From contig NZ_JAANOQ010000005.1 of the NCBI RefSeq assembly GCF_011305415.1, positions 62,001 to 126,000 of the forward strand: a stretch of DNA of 64,000 nucleotides, written 5' to 3'. Below are positions 28,949-38,800 of the stretch, one piece after another. The position numbers were made by a program, and so were the translations under genes. The DNA is from Flavobacterium bernardetii. Lineage in GTDB: Bacteria; Bacteroidota; Bacteroidia; Flavobacteriales; Flavobacteriaceae. The stretch's first letter is position 1, and every line of letters starts with the position of its first letter. Below the pieces are notes generated by a model, which did no database searches, was not told where the DNA came from, and was given only the letters and a program-made list of their open reading frames with translations.

Positions 28949-30262
28949 CTATTTCGTTAAAAACTGTAAATACTGTTTGGTAAAATTATATTCGAAAACC
29001 GCTTGCAATTGTTCTAATTCTTTTTGAATCATTTGGGTTTCAGATTGCAATAAATCGGTTGTTTTTTCTAAACCTTGTGCGAATCTGTTTTGACGAATTC
29101 TGTACGCTTCTTGCGATTGTTCGAAAGCTAATTTTGATAAATTCACTTTATTTTCTGCGTCTTTTAATTGGCGATTGGTTTTGTTTAATTCCAATTGACT
29201 TTGCTTCGTGTATTGGTCTTTTTCCGCATCTGCTTTTTGAGATTCCGCTTTTGCTTTTTCGAATTTTCCGATAGACTTATACCCATCGAAAACATTCCAA
29301 GATAATTGTGCACCTACTAAATACCCTTTTGCCGAAGTTCCTAGGATGTTTTTATCGTACATTTCATAGCTTCCGAAAGCATTTAATCTCGGTAAGAATG
29401 TCATTTTTGAAGATTGTAACATTTTTGCATATGCTTCCGAAGATTTCGTCATCGCTTGAATGTCTTTTCTGTTTTCAGATAAAGAAGTATTTATTTCTTC
29501 AATTGAAATGGTGTTTTCTAAAGCTTCTGAAGGCTTATAGATTTTTCCTTGCGTGTCTTCGTTTAATAAAAACCCTAAATAATCTGAGGCGTTTTGCACG
29601 TTACTTTTCGCATATTGTAATTGATTGGCAATTTCATTTACTCGAACTTGCACATTTAGTAAATCTGTTTTTTGTAACATACCTTGTTTGAAATAATTTT
29701 CGACTAATTTCAAATTGGCTTTTCCTGTGGTGTTCGCTTTTTCTAAAACGTTAACTGCTTTGTACGCCAATTGCAATTGCATGTAGGCTTTCGAAACTTC
29801 TAATTCTAAGTATTCTTTGGTGCGTTCGGTTTGTAGTTGGAACGCTTCCATTTTGGCTTTAGCGGCTTGTCTTCCGTAAAAACCATCTATATTAATAAGG
29901 GGTTGTTGAATTTCGAATTTCGTAGCAAAATTTTGCGTTTTGGCAGGATCGTTTAATAAAGCGGGATTGAAATCGGAAGCTGTTAAAATTTCCTGATTTA
30001 ATTTCGAACCAAAAGCCATTAATGGATTGGTAGTTGAAATTCCAGTGTGTGACACATTAATATTCGGTAAGAAAACGGATTTCGATTGGTTGTAATCTGC
30101 TTTTGCCGACTGAAAGTTTTTTTCAGCAATTTTCACTTGTAAATTATTTTCTGAGATTTTCTTAGAAATATCGTTTTTTGAAATAGTCAGCGTGTCTTGC
30201 GCCAATCCAAAAACGGAGAATAATAAAGTGGTTATAAAAATCGGTTGTTTCATTTTGTTCAT
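28949..30262 (-). CDS. TolC family outer-membrane efflux protein
   Basis: A 437-residue outer-membrane factor with signal peptide (ending FGLAQ) and the duplicated long-helix/strand pattern of TolC (LQVKIAEKNFQSAKADYNQSKSVFLPNIN near 40-67 and the matching second half). It forms the exit duct for the RND pump. The start may be this ATG or the ATG three codons later. First gene of the pump operon, preceded by a TAAATTTG box and a Crp/Fnr-like site. Confidence 0.92.
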   Translation of the reverse strand: MNKMKQPIFITTLLFSVFGLAQDTLTISKNDISKKISENNLQVKIAEKNFQSAKADYNQSKSVFLPNINVSHTGISTTNPLMAFGSKLNQEILTASDFNPALLNDPAKTQNFATKFEIQQPLINIDGFYGRQAAKAKMEAFQLQTERTKEYLELEVSKAYMQLQLAYKAVNVLEKANTTGKANLKLVENYFKQGMLQKTDLLNVQVRVNEIANQLQYAKSNVQNASDYLGFLLNEDTQGKIYKPSEALENTISIEEINTSLSENRKDIQAMTKSSEAYAKMLQSSKMTFLPRLNAFGSYEMYDKNILGTSAKGYLVGAQLSWNVFDGYKSIGKFEKAKAESQKADAEKDQYTKQSQLELNKTNRQLKDAENKVNLSKLAFEQSQEAYRIRQNRFAQGLEKTTDLLQSETQMIQKELEQLQAVFEYNFTKQYLQFLTK

Positions 30263-30281
30263 AATCTGATTAATTATGAAG

Positions 30282-30289
30282 CAAATTTA
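30282..30289 (-). promoter_or_regulatory. -7 box of the TolC-adaptor-RND operon
   Basis: TAAATTTG on the minus strand, 19 bp upstream of the ATG at 30262. The -33 position has no TTG and is instead abutted by the palindrome at 30312-30325. Confidence 0.6.
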
Positions 30290-30311
30290 TACGCATCCGA
30301 AACGTTATACA

Positions 30312-30325
30312 GTTACAAATGTTAC
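30312..30325. promoter_or_regulatory. Predicted Crp/Fnr-family operator upstream of TolC operon
   Basis: GTTACAAATGTTAC fits TAACA-nn-TGTTA with one mismatch in the left half-site. Its centre (30318.5) is 33 bp from the centre of the -7 box, exactly as in the TauE operon. Confidence 0.55.
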
Positions 30326-30359
30326 AGAGGTGGGATTTTTTGTTTTGAGTGGGAAAATG

Positions 30360-31079
30360 TTAGTTAAAATAAGCTTTTTCACTCCATTCTAATTCATTTG
30401 GTAAAATTTGATTACTAAATTCGATATGAATTACTCTTCTTCTTTCGTTATTTGTAGTTTTATTTGAAGCATGAAATAGTAATGGTTTCATAATCATAAT
30501 TCCGCCTTTTTCTACTTCGCAAATAGTTTCTATTTCTTCATTAAGTTTGATGTTTTCCACTCTAGAAATTCCTTTTTTATGAGAGGCATTTAAAACTTTT
30601 AATGCACCGTTGTCTTTTGTGGTTCTGTCGAGATGAATTCTAATAGTGAAATTATTTTCTAATATTTCTTTCGGAGGTTGTACGGCAAATTGATTTTGCT
30701 TTACGGTCCAATTTTCAAAGTGTTTAACGTCTATTTTTTTGTTAACTGAAATGGTTAAATCTTGATGATAGGAAACAAACCAATTTGATTTTTCAGGTTT
30801 ATCAAAATAAATGGATTTCGTAATGAAATAGTTTTCTCCAAAATTCGTTTTGATAAATTCTAACAAATTATTGTTGAAAACATGAGGTAATGTTTCTGGA
30901 ATTTCTTTGTGAAATTGTCGAATAGCGAATAAATCATCTGACTTTCTAAATGTAGCATTATCGGTTTTAGCCTGCGTTACTTTTTCGATTTCAGAAATGA
31001 TTTTTTCAACTTCAGAATCGGAATATATAGCTTCTATAATTGCGAAACCTTCTGAATTAATTTCTTTAGAATAGTTCAT
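30360..31079 (-). CDS. Phytanoyl-CoA dioxygenase family protein
   Basis: A 239-residue Fe(II)/2-oxoglutarate-dependent oxygenase of the PhyH family. The iron-binding HxD is in SYHQDLT (about 104-106). The distal histidine is in LLFHASN (about 202), followed by the 2-oxoglutarate-binding arginine in NERRRVIHIEF. GALKVLNASHKKG is the typical strand preceding the distal site. The substrate cannot be assigned; family members hydroxylate diverse small molecules. It lies between the efflux operon and the exported hypothetical gene, with its own upstream gap, so it is probably transcribed separately. Confidence 0.85.
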   Translation of the reverse strand: MNYSKEINSEGFAIIEAIYSDSEVEKIISEIEKVTQAKTDNATFRKSDDLFAIRQFHKEIPETLPHVFNNNLLEFIKTNFGENYFITKSIYFDKPEKSNWFVSYHQDLTISVNKKIDVKHFENWTVKQNQFAVQPPKEILENNFTIRIHLDRTTKDNGALKVLNASHKKGISRVENIKLNEEIETICEVEKGGIMIMKPLLFHASNKTTNNERRRVIHIEFSNQILPNELEWSEKAYFN

Positions 31080-31137
31080 TTATATTTTTTAATTTCTACA
31101 ACAACGAAATTTAAGATTATACTAATTTATGAAATAC

Positions 31138-31890
31138 TTATTCCCACCAGTTTTTAATAGTTTCTCTTTTTTTAGTTTCAATACTATCTAACCAACCTTT
31201 TTTATGATATTTTTCAGCAATATTGAATTCTGCAGCACCAATATCAAAACCACATTCAACGCTTGGAACTCTATAATCGCCCCAATGGCATTTTTTTTCG
31301 ATTATAGAATGGTACATTTTCCAACTTCCCACAAATGCATTGTTGAAATAACCATCAGAATGGATATTTATATTGTCGTATTGTATTTTATCATCTTTAT
31401 CTAAAAACCATTTCGTTTCCAAACTTCCAGTAAAATAACCAGAATGAGATTGTAATTTATTTTCGAAGAACTCATATTTAGCGGTTAACAAACCTTGTGT
31501 TTTTATACCTGAATTTTTAAATTCGTCATCTACTCCAAAATGTTCCCTTTTCGATTCTTGAATTTTCAGAATTGTAATTTTTCCAACGAACTCACAAATA
31601 TTTTCTTTTACTTTCGATTTTCCGTAAACAAAATATTCGTTCTGATTGTTTATGTTTTTCGAAATAGAAATTAACTTTATTTGTATCCTTTGAAAATCAT
31701 CACCAAGGATTCCGTACACTAAATTATTGTCTGTTTGTAACCATAATTCGGAAAAATCGTACTTTGAAAAATTTTCAACTTCATTAGTTTGAAGCAACTT
31801 TTCTCCATTCATAATATCTGTTTTGCACAAATCTTGCGAAAAAGAATCTATTGAAAAAAAGAAGGCTAATAATAGAATTTTATATTTCAT
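31138..31890 (-). CDS. Exported protein of unknown function
   Basis: A 250-residue protein not recognised. MKYKILLLAFFFSIDSFS is a clear signal peptide with cleavage before QDLCKTD. The rest is hydrophilic, rich in Lys/Asp/aromatic residues, with strands such as GYFTGSLETKWFLDKDD and four to five cysteines in the mature part (DLCKTD, ENICEF, KKCHWGDY, VECGFD). It begins 14 bp after the stop of the Crp/Fnr gene and is probably co-transcribed with it. Confidence 0.7.
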   Translation of the reverse strand: MKYKILLLAFFFSIDSFSQDLCKTDIMNGEKLLQTNEVENFSKYDFSELWLQTDNNLVYGILGDDFQRIQIKLISISKNINNQNEYFVYGKSKVKENICEFVGKITILKIQESKREHFGVDDEFKNSGIKTQGLLTAKYEFFENKLQSHSGYFTGSLETKWFLDKDDKIQYDNINIHSDGYFNNAFVGSWKMYHSIIEKKCHWGDYRVPSVECGFDIGAAEFNIAEKYHKKGWLDSIETKKRETIKNWWE

Positions 31891-31904
31891 TTTTTTTTTA
31901 TGAT

Positions 31905-32531
31905 TTACAACAACTCAATATATGCTCTGTTCAATTTAATTTTTCCTTTGTTTTCTAAGGCTTTTAAAATTCGAGAAATCACTACTCTTGACGTATTTAA
32001 ATCGTAAGCTATTTCTTGGTGTGTATTATGTATTTGTTTGGTATGATTGATTTTCGATTTTTCTAACAAATAATTTAATAATCTTTCGTCCATATTCATG
32101 AACGCTAAATGGTCGATGGTGGTTAGCATTTCTTTCAATCGGTTGTTGTAGCTGTTGAATACGAAATTGCGCCAAGTGGCATATTTTCCTAACCATTCGT
32201 TCATTTTGGCTACTGGAATTAAAATCAATTGTCCGTCTGTTTCGGCAATAGCGCGGATTTCACTTTTGGCATTTCCTAAACAACATTGCATGGACATCGC
32301 ACACGTATCTCCTTTTTCGATGAAATATAATAGTAATTCGCCTTCATCAAAATCTTCACGCAAAATTTTAATCGCACCAGTTAAAATTAACGGCATGCTT
32401 TTAATATTTTCACCAAAATCAATAATAATATCACCTTCTTTGAAATCATGAATTTTAGAAACTTCAGAAATTTCATTTAATAAAGCTTCTTCGAAAATAA
32501 AATTATAGGTGTTTTGAAGTGTGTTTTCCAT
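31905..32531 (-). CDS. Crp/Fnr family transcriptional regulator
   Basis: A 208-residue regulator: cyclic-nucleotide-binding-like beta-roll (about 20-120), dimerisation helix (about 125-150) and winged helix-turn-helix (about 165-208) with HQEIAYDLNTSRVVISRILK as the recognition unit. The SR....SR recognition helix mixes features of CRP and FNR. Where CRP has the cAMP-binding GELG/RS cassette, this protein has CAMSMQCCLGNAKSE, with Cys77, Cys83 and Cys84. cAMP binding is therefore unlikely and a redox, metal or sulfur ligand is plausible. It is the likely regulator of the two nearby operons bearing TAACAnnTGTTA sites. No such site is seen before its own gene. Confidence 0.9.
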   Translation of the reverse strand: MENTLQNTYNFIFEEALLNEISEVSKIHDFKEGDIIIDFGENIKSMPLILTGAIKILREDFDEGELLLYFIEKGDTCAMSMQCCLGNAKSEIRAIAETDGQLILIPVAKMNEWLGKYATWRNFVFNSYNNRLKEMLTTIDHLAFMNMDERLLNYLLEKSKINHTKQIHNTHQEIAYDLNTSRVVISRILKALENKGKIKLNRAYIELL

Positions 32532-32632
32532 TTTGAGGAATTTAATGTTATTGCTAAAGCGAATTTAGTAAATTCAACAACAAAAAGTAATGAAAAAGAG
32601 ATTTAATTATAAAGATGAAATAGGTGCAAAAT

Positions 32633-32665
32633 AAAAAAGGTGAAACTTTCGTTTCACCCTTTTTG
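32633..32665 (-). terminator. Terminator of purF
   Basis: GGTGAAA and TTTCACC form a 7-bp stem around a 6-nt loop, followed on the minus strand by TTTTTTATTTT. It lies about 125 bp after the purF stop codon and upstream of the Crp/Fnr gene. Confidence 0.75.
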
Positions 32666-32787
32666 CCCCAAATCTACCATAAAACTTAACCTACTAATTT
32701 TCTGGTGATATAAAAGTAGAATAAGTTATTAGAGTAGAATAAAATATTTGTTATAAAGTAAATATTCCCGTTGAAATGCACTTTTTA

Positions 32788-34686
32788 TTAATATGCACGT
32801 TGACCGTTTCCTTCATAAAAATTGATAAATGCCGTATTTACCACTCTATTTCCTCCTGGAGTTGGATAATTTCCTGTGAAATACCAATCCCCTAAGTTTT
32901 TCGGACACGCTTTGTGTAAATCTTCTACTTTTTGGAAAATTATTTTCACTTCTGCTTTCACTTCTTTTGAAGTTAACATTTCTGCCATTTTATCGGAAAT
33001 TTGTTCGTCTGTAAATGGTGCGTAAATTTCTTTTACGTGATTGATAACTTCTGTATCTTTTAAGCCTTGTTGTGCTTTACATTTTTTGTAAACCTCATCA
33101 ACTATATGATATTGATTCGTGTCTTTTAACAACTCTAAAGTAGCTCTGAAAGCAATAAACCCTTCCATTGTACTCATATCAATTCCGTAACAATCAGGAT
33201 ATCTAATTTGTGGTGCAGAAGAAACAACTACAATTTTCTTAGGATTTAATCGGTCTAAAATCTTAATAATACTTTGTTTTAAAGTGGTTCCACGAACAAT
33301 ACTATCGTCAATAATAACTAAATTATCTGTTGGTTTTACTACTCCGTAAGTGATGTCGTAAACGTGTGCTACCATTTCATCTCGGCTACTATCTTCTGTA
33401 ATAAACGTACGAAGTTTTACATCTTTAATAGCGATTTTTTCGGTACGCACTTTTTCTTCGAGAATTGCGTTTAGGCCTTTTTCGTCTAACGTATCTTTTT
33501 GTGCGATAATGTCTTTTACTTTTTGCTCATCTAAATGTTTTTGAGCGGCTTCTGCCATTCCGTAAAAAGAAGTTTCTGCTGTATTCGGAATAAAAGAAAA
33601 TACCGAATTATGAATATCGTTATCAATTTCTTTCAACACACTTGGGAAAACGTATTTTCCAAGCAATTTTCTTTCTTTATAGATTTCAGCATCGCTTCCG
33701 CGAGAAAAGTAAATTCTTTCGAATGAACACGCTTTTTTCTCACCAGCTTCTCTGATGTTTTCGAATTGAACGTTTCCGTTTTTCTTAACGATGATGGCAT
33801 CTCCAGCTTCTAATTCTTTCACATCATCAAAAGCTACATTAAATACCGTTTGAATAACTGGTCTTTCTGAAGCGACAACTACAATTTCATCATCTTGATA
33901 ATAATATGCTGGACGAATTCCGTTTGGATCTCTAACTACAAAAGCATCACCGTGACCTAAAAGTCCGGCCATGGCATAACCACCATCGAAATTTTTAGAA
34001 GCTCTTCTTAAAATTCTTCCGATGTTTAATCTTTCTGCAATTACTGGTGAAGCATCTTGTTTTGAAAGGCCTTCGTTTTTACAATCCATGTATAAATCGG
34101 TAATTTCATCATCTAAGAAATGACCAATTTTTTCCATAACAGTTACTGTATCTGCCATTAGTTTTGGATGTTGACCCACATCTACTAAATCTTGAAACAA
34201 CTCTTTAACATTTGTCATGTTGAAGTTTCCTGCCACTAATAAATTTCTGTGCATCCAGTTATTCTGACGTAAAAAGGGATGAACACTTTCTATGCTATTT
34301 TTTCCGAAAGTACCATAACGAACGTGACCTAAAAACAATTCGCCTACATAAGGAATGTGTTCTTTTTGTAAGGCTACATTATTTTGGTACGAAGGATTAT
34401 TCGCTAATTCGGTAGAAATTCTTGAATTAATTTGTCCGAAAATATCTTGAATCGGTTGTGCTTGATTCGAACGGATTCTACTGATGTATCGTTGTCCTGG
34501 TTTCACATCTAATTTGATGCTGGCAAAACCTGCACCATCTTGTCCGCGATTGTGTTGTTTTTCCATTAAAAGGTACATTTTTTCTACACCGTAAAAAGCC
34601 GTACCATATTTTTCTTTATAGTATTCTAATGGTTTTAATAATCTAAGTAATGCAATTCCACATTCGTGTTTAATAGCGTCGCTCAT
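32788..34686 (-). CDS. purF: Amidophosphoribosyltransferase (long form)
   Basis: A 632-residue enzyme. An N-terminal class II (Ntn) glutamine amidotransferase domain has its catalytic Cys at position 9 (KHECGIA), so a short propeptide would be removed; GHVRYGTFG and RNLLVAGNFNMTN are further glutaminase motifs. A C-terminal phosphoribosyltransferase domain carries VIIDDSIVRGTT (about 455-467), the PRPP loop. It makes phosphoribosylamine from PRPP and glutamine, the first step of purine synthesis. It is over 120 residues longer than Escherichia coli PurF, with insertions in both domains, so a divergent role is possible. It follows a PfkB kinase by 71 bp, which holds that gene's terminator. Confidence 0.82.
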   Translation of the reverse strand: MSDAIKHECGIALLRLLKPLEYYKEKYGTAFYGVEKMYLLMEKQHNRGQDGAGFASIKLDVKPGQRYISRIRSNQAQPIQDIFGQINSRISTELANNPSYQNNVALQKEHIPYVGELFLGHVRYGTFGKNSIESVHPFLRQNNWMHRNLLVAGNFNMTNVKELFQDLVDVGQHPKLMADTVTVMEKIGHFLDDEITDLYMDCKNEGLSKQDASPVIAERLNIGRILRRASKNFDGGYAMAGLLGHGDAFVVRDPNGIRPAYYYQDDEIVVVASERPVIQTVFNVAFDDVKELEAGDAIIVKKNGNVQFENIREAGEKKACSFERIYFSRGSDAEIYKERKLLGKYVFPSVLKEIDNDIHNSVFSFIPNTAETSFYGMAEAAQKHLDEQKVKDIIAQKDTLDEKGLNAILEEKVRTEKIAIKDVKLRTFITEDSSRDEMVAHVYDITYGVVKPTDNLVIIDDSIVRGTTLKQSIIKILDRLNPKKIVVVSSAPQIRYPDCYGIDMSTMEGFIAFRATLELLKDTNQYHIVDEVYKKCKAQQGLKDTEVINHVKEIYAPFTDEQISDKMAEMLTSKEVKAEVKIIFQKVEDLHKACPKNLGDWYFTGNYPTPGGNRVVNTAFINFYEGNGQRAY

Positions 34687-34723
34687 AGTTGTTGTTGTGT
34701 TGTATTATTTATTAGTTGTATTA

Positions 34724-34750
34724 AAAATGCCCCGAAAATTCGAGGCATAT
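34724..34750 (-). terminator. Terminator of the PfkB kinase gene
   Basis: ATGCC(C)CG and CG(A)GGCAT form a hairpin with a 6-nt loop, 8 bp after the kinase stop codon. On the minus strand it is followed by TTTTTAAT. Confidence 0.65.
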
Positions 34751-34757
34751 TTTGTGC

Positions 34758-35681
34758 TTATAATTTGATGTCAAATTGTGTTAATGACTTAAATTGTTGT
34801 AAACGTGCATAAACGTCTTCTTTGTTTAAATCTACCATTCTTTCTGTTCCGAATTTTTCTACACAGAATGAAGCTAAATTTGAACCATGAATAATCGCGT
34901 TTTTCATGCTTTCGAAAGAAACATCTTCCGTTTGTGCAATGTATCCTGAGAAACCACCTGCGAAAGTATCTCCTGCTCCTGTTGGATCAAATACTTCTTC
35001 TAATGGTAACGCTGGTGCGAAGAAAACATCTTTGTTATGGAAAATTAATGCTCCGTGTTCTCCTTTTTTAATTACTACATATTTTGGACCCATTGTGTGG
35101 ATTTTTGCAGCTGCTTTCACTAAAGAATATTCTCCAGATAATTGACGTGCTTCTTCATCATTAATTGTAATTACGTCTACACGTTTGATTACCTCTAATA
35201 ATTCTGGTAAAGCACAATCCATCCAAAAGTTCATTGTATCTAAAACTACTAATTTTGGTTTTGTAGTCATTTGATCTAATACTGAAGATTGTACAATTGG
35301 GTGTAAGTTACCTAACATCACAACTGCAGCATCTTTATATGCCTGTGGAACCACAGGATTAAAATCTGCTAATACGTTTAACTCAGTCGCTAACGTATCA
35401 CGAGAATTCATATCGTTATGGTATTTTCCACTCCAAAAGAAAGTTTTTCCACCTTTTACGATTTCAATTCCTTCGATGTTTATATTTCTTTCTGTTAATA
35501 AATCTAAATGTTCTTGTGGGAAATCTTCACCTACTACAGATACAATTGCTGAATCCACATTAAAAAAAGAGGCTGACAAACCAATATACGTTGCCGCTCC
35601 ACCTAAAATTTTATCTGTTTTTCCAAAAGGTGTTTCAATAGCATCAAAAGCTACAGTTCCTACAATTACCAATTTACTCAT
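34758..35681 (-). CDS. PfkB family carbohydrate/nucleoside kinase
   Basis: A 307-residue ribokinase-fold kinase. GGAATYIGLSASFF (about 27-41) is the N-terminal PfkB signature region and FDPTGAGDTFAGGFSGYIAQ (about 230-250) the C-terminal one, with the catalytic Asp in GAGD. It phosphorylates a sugar or nucleoside; adjacency to purF suggests a purine or ribose-linked substrate, but this is inference. A TATCTTTG box stands upstream. Confidence 0.87.
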   Translation of the reverse strand: MSKLVIVGTVAFDAIETPFGKTDKILGGAATYIGLSASFFNVDSAIVSVVGEDFPQEHLDLLTERNINIEGIEIVKGGKTFFWSGKYHNDMNSRDTLATELNVLADFNPVVPQAYKDAAVVMLGNLHPIVQSSVLDQMTTKPKLVVLDTMNFWMDCALPELLEVIKRVDVITINDEEARQLSGEYSLVKAAAKIHTMGPKYVVIKKGEHGALIFHNKDVFFAPALPLEEVFDPTGAGDTFAGGFSGYIAQTEDVSFESMKNAIIHGSNLASFCVEKFGTERMVDLNKEDVYARLQQFKSLTQFDIKL

Positions 35682-35703
35682 TTTCTTCTTTTTAAATAAG
35701 CGG

Positions 35704-35711
35704 CAAAGATA
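35704..35711 (-). promoter_or_regulatory. -7 box for the PfkB kinase gene
   Basis: TATCTTTG on the minus strand matches TAnnTTTG and is 22 bp upstream of the ATG at 35681. Confidence 0.5.
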
Positions 35712-35762
35712 GTTATTCCCTTTGAAGTTTGAAAATTGTTATGATAATTTTAAGTATAAAAA

Positions 35763-35798
35763 AAATCTCGATTCCGAAAAATATCAGAATCGAGATTT
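35763..35798 (-). terminator. Terminator of the reprolysin-like protease gene
   Basis: A perfect 12-bp stem AAATCTCGATTC / GAATCGAGATTT with a 12-nt loop, followed by T residues on the minus strand. An identical hairpin, loop included, follows the next gene at 39943-39978. Confidence 0.9.
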
Positions 35799-35817
35799 AA
35801 AATTTAATTTCTTGTAC

Positions 35818-38800
35818 TTATTTAATTACTTTTTTAGTAACTGTTTGACCAGTAGTGAAAGTAATTTTGACTAATAACGCTTGGTTTCTGTTAGCAATTG
35901 ATGAAATGTTTAGTACTTTATCATTTACATTTGAATTGCTGTAAATAGTTCTTCCTAAAACATCATAAACTTTAACAGTAGCTATTTGTTGTGACGCATT
36001 AATTTTTAATTCTTCGTTTTGAGTAAATACAACTACACTTCCATCTGAAAAAGAGGAATCATTTCCTAAAGCTGCATTTGTAAACACAACTTTAAATCTA
36101 TTATTATACACTCCTTCTGAAGTTGCAAATGTGTAAGGAGCTTGTTTGATGTCGTGAATAATGTTAGTTACATTATCTTTTACATATACGTTTTGTGCTG
36201 TAAATAATCCATCTACATTTTCTAATGAAATATTATATGTTCCTGCTGTTGTAGCTTTTAATCCTAAAGCAATTTCGTCTGTATTAGCAAATGGCAAACC
36301 TTTACCTTGAATTACATATTCTGAATCGTTAATTAGATTATATAACATTGTATTGTTTTTATCTAAAACTTCTCCATCAATGGTATTATCAAACCCGTTT
36401 GTTGCGCCATTAACATAACCTACTAATATTTGGTTATAATTATTTTCTGTATCATTTAAGTTTAACCAAATTCTATGTTTTTCTGATTCAGAAGTTGTAT
36501 CCGCATTTTCAGAATTTTTAAAAAATTGAGTAGAAACAGAAGCGTTAACACGTTGCGCGTTTTTAAAACTTGCTGAACCCGAATCAAAGGCATAAATATA
36601 AAAACCTTGACCTGTTTGAATGGTTCCATTTGGTACTGCACCGCCAGCGGCAGACGCAGTTCCTCCTAAAGTTGTATACGATGCAAAATTATTTATTGGA
36701 TAAACCCCACCACTTGCAGGAGCCGTGTGCGTCCAAAAATATAATGCACCAACTAAAGTAGAGTTATCTGTTAAAAATTTTGAAGCATCTACTGGTGAAG
36801 CATAAGGATTTCCTAATAAATTATACCCTTTTCCAATATTTTGCGTATAATATCCATTGTTAGGAATTCCTGTAAATTGCCCATTAAATGCTGTTGCAGT
36901 AACCGGCCAGTTATTAGCAGCTCTAATCATGTATCCTTTACCAGACAAAAAGTTAGTAGTTGGTGTTACAACTTGATAAGCTGTAGGAGTTGTTGTACCA
37001 GTATATAAATATTGGTAAAAACGAGTCGCTAAAGTATTTGGTGAAAAAGCTTGTAATTGTTGTCCAGAAACTGGTGAAGACCAAGCCGTATAATCTAATC
37101 TTACCATTGGAGCGCTATCACGTCTTACAATAATATTCCCAACATTTGTTTTATCTCCTGTTTGACGTAATGCTGCATTATTATTTATTATTAAACTTCC
37201 TGTTCCGTTTACAGTTACTGCATCACCAACAATAAACGTGTGACCTGCATTAAATGTTACTGTAACACCCGTTGCAATTGTTACGGAACAAGCATCTAAA
37301 TTACCTGAAGAAGTATAATTTCCTGTAAAATTTGCCGCTACACTATTTGTAGGCACACCATTAGACCAAGCTGTACCATTCCAAGTTGTTGTAACAGTTC
37401 CACAAGGTCCTCCAATTAAAGTATAATCATATCTACAAATATTTATTGTAAAACTATTTAATGTTCCATCGTTAGCATCAACGGTTGCATCCCTGATACC
37501 TAAATACCAAACACCATTACTATTTAATCCATCAAAAGAAGTAATTGGATCATATGACTTCATACTTCCAAAATTATTTGTAGCACCACATCCTGCCGCA
37601 TTTACAGATTCATCATCAAATGTTCCGTTTAAATTTGCGATAGCTGTTCCACAAGATCCGCCTTTAAATAAGAATCTTTCCTCATAAAGACTTTGAGAAG
37701 CTTTTCTTAAAGTAACGCGAAGTTGACTTCTTCTTGTATGAGTTATTGAAGTAGTAACATTAACATCACTAATTTCATAATTATCATTTATTGTTATTGG
37801 CACATCTACCGTTACTTCAGATTCTGGAATTGTAAAGTTTGGCGTAACGGTATAATTTGTACACACTTCATTTACTACATAACCAATTGCAAAGTTGTGT
37901 GTGTTAATGGCATAAAAATCATTTCCTGTTGGCTCAATTAAAATCCTACATTTTGTAGCCAATAAACTTGGTATTGTTACTGTTTGAGTTCCGTCATTTG
38001 GAGTACTTGCTAATAATGTAATTGGAAATGTAAGACCTCCATCTGTTGATAATTTAATATTTACATTAGCTGCTCCAGTCATCGTATTCGTACCATTAAC
38101 TAACCAACTTACTGTTTGCACAGAACCTTGTGCATAACTTATTCCTCCTGCATTTTGAGTACTTACTGTAAATGGGCCTTTATCAAATGCAAAAGTAACT
38201 GCTGTATTTACACTCTCATTTGCACCACCACCTGGTCTGTTATCTCTTACTGTCATTCTAAAGTTCACTACTCTATTTGCAGCTGTTGGTTCAGGAACTA
38301 CTTCCCATCTATTACCTGTTAAACCATTCGCAAGGTGATCTGCTAAATTAGGAATCATTCTTACTCCAGTAGCTTTAGGCATAAACGATCTAAAGTTCAC
38401 TACACTTGCAGTTACTGAAGGGTAAGTTGCTGCTGTAGTACCAACTGTGGGTGCATCATCAATTTGCTCCCAACAGTACGAAAGCAAATTAGAAGCATTT
38501 GCATCTGTTGCTGTTCCTATAAGTTTAAAAGCCGTTCCTTTTGGCAATGTTTTTGTTGCTACTGCAACGGGTACTGGAATTGCATTACCTGTTGCAACAT
38601 TAACTTGACAAGCTTTTGTTTTAATATTATTAGTAATTTGTTGAATTGAAGCGGCATGAAAAAATACAACTGAGTGTGGAGCATCATCTGTTGCACCAGT
38701 AATTCCAGCATATCCCATAACTGTAATCCCAGAACCTGGTTCTACATTTACTGAATTATTTTCTGTACTAAAGGTAAATGTATGATTACCTCCATATTGA

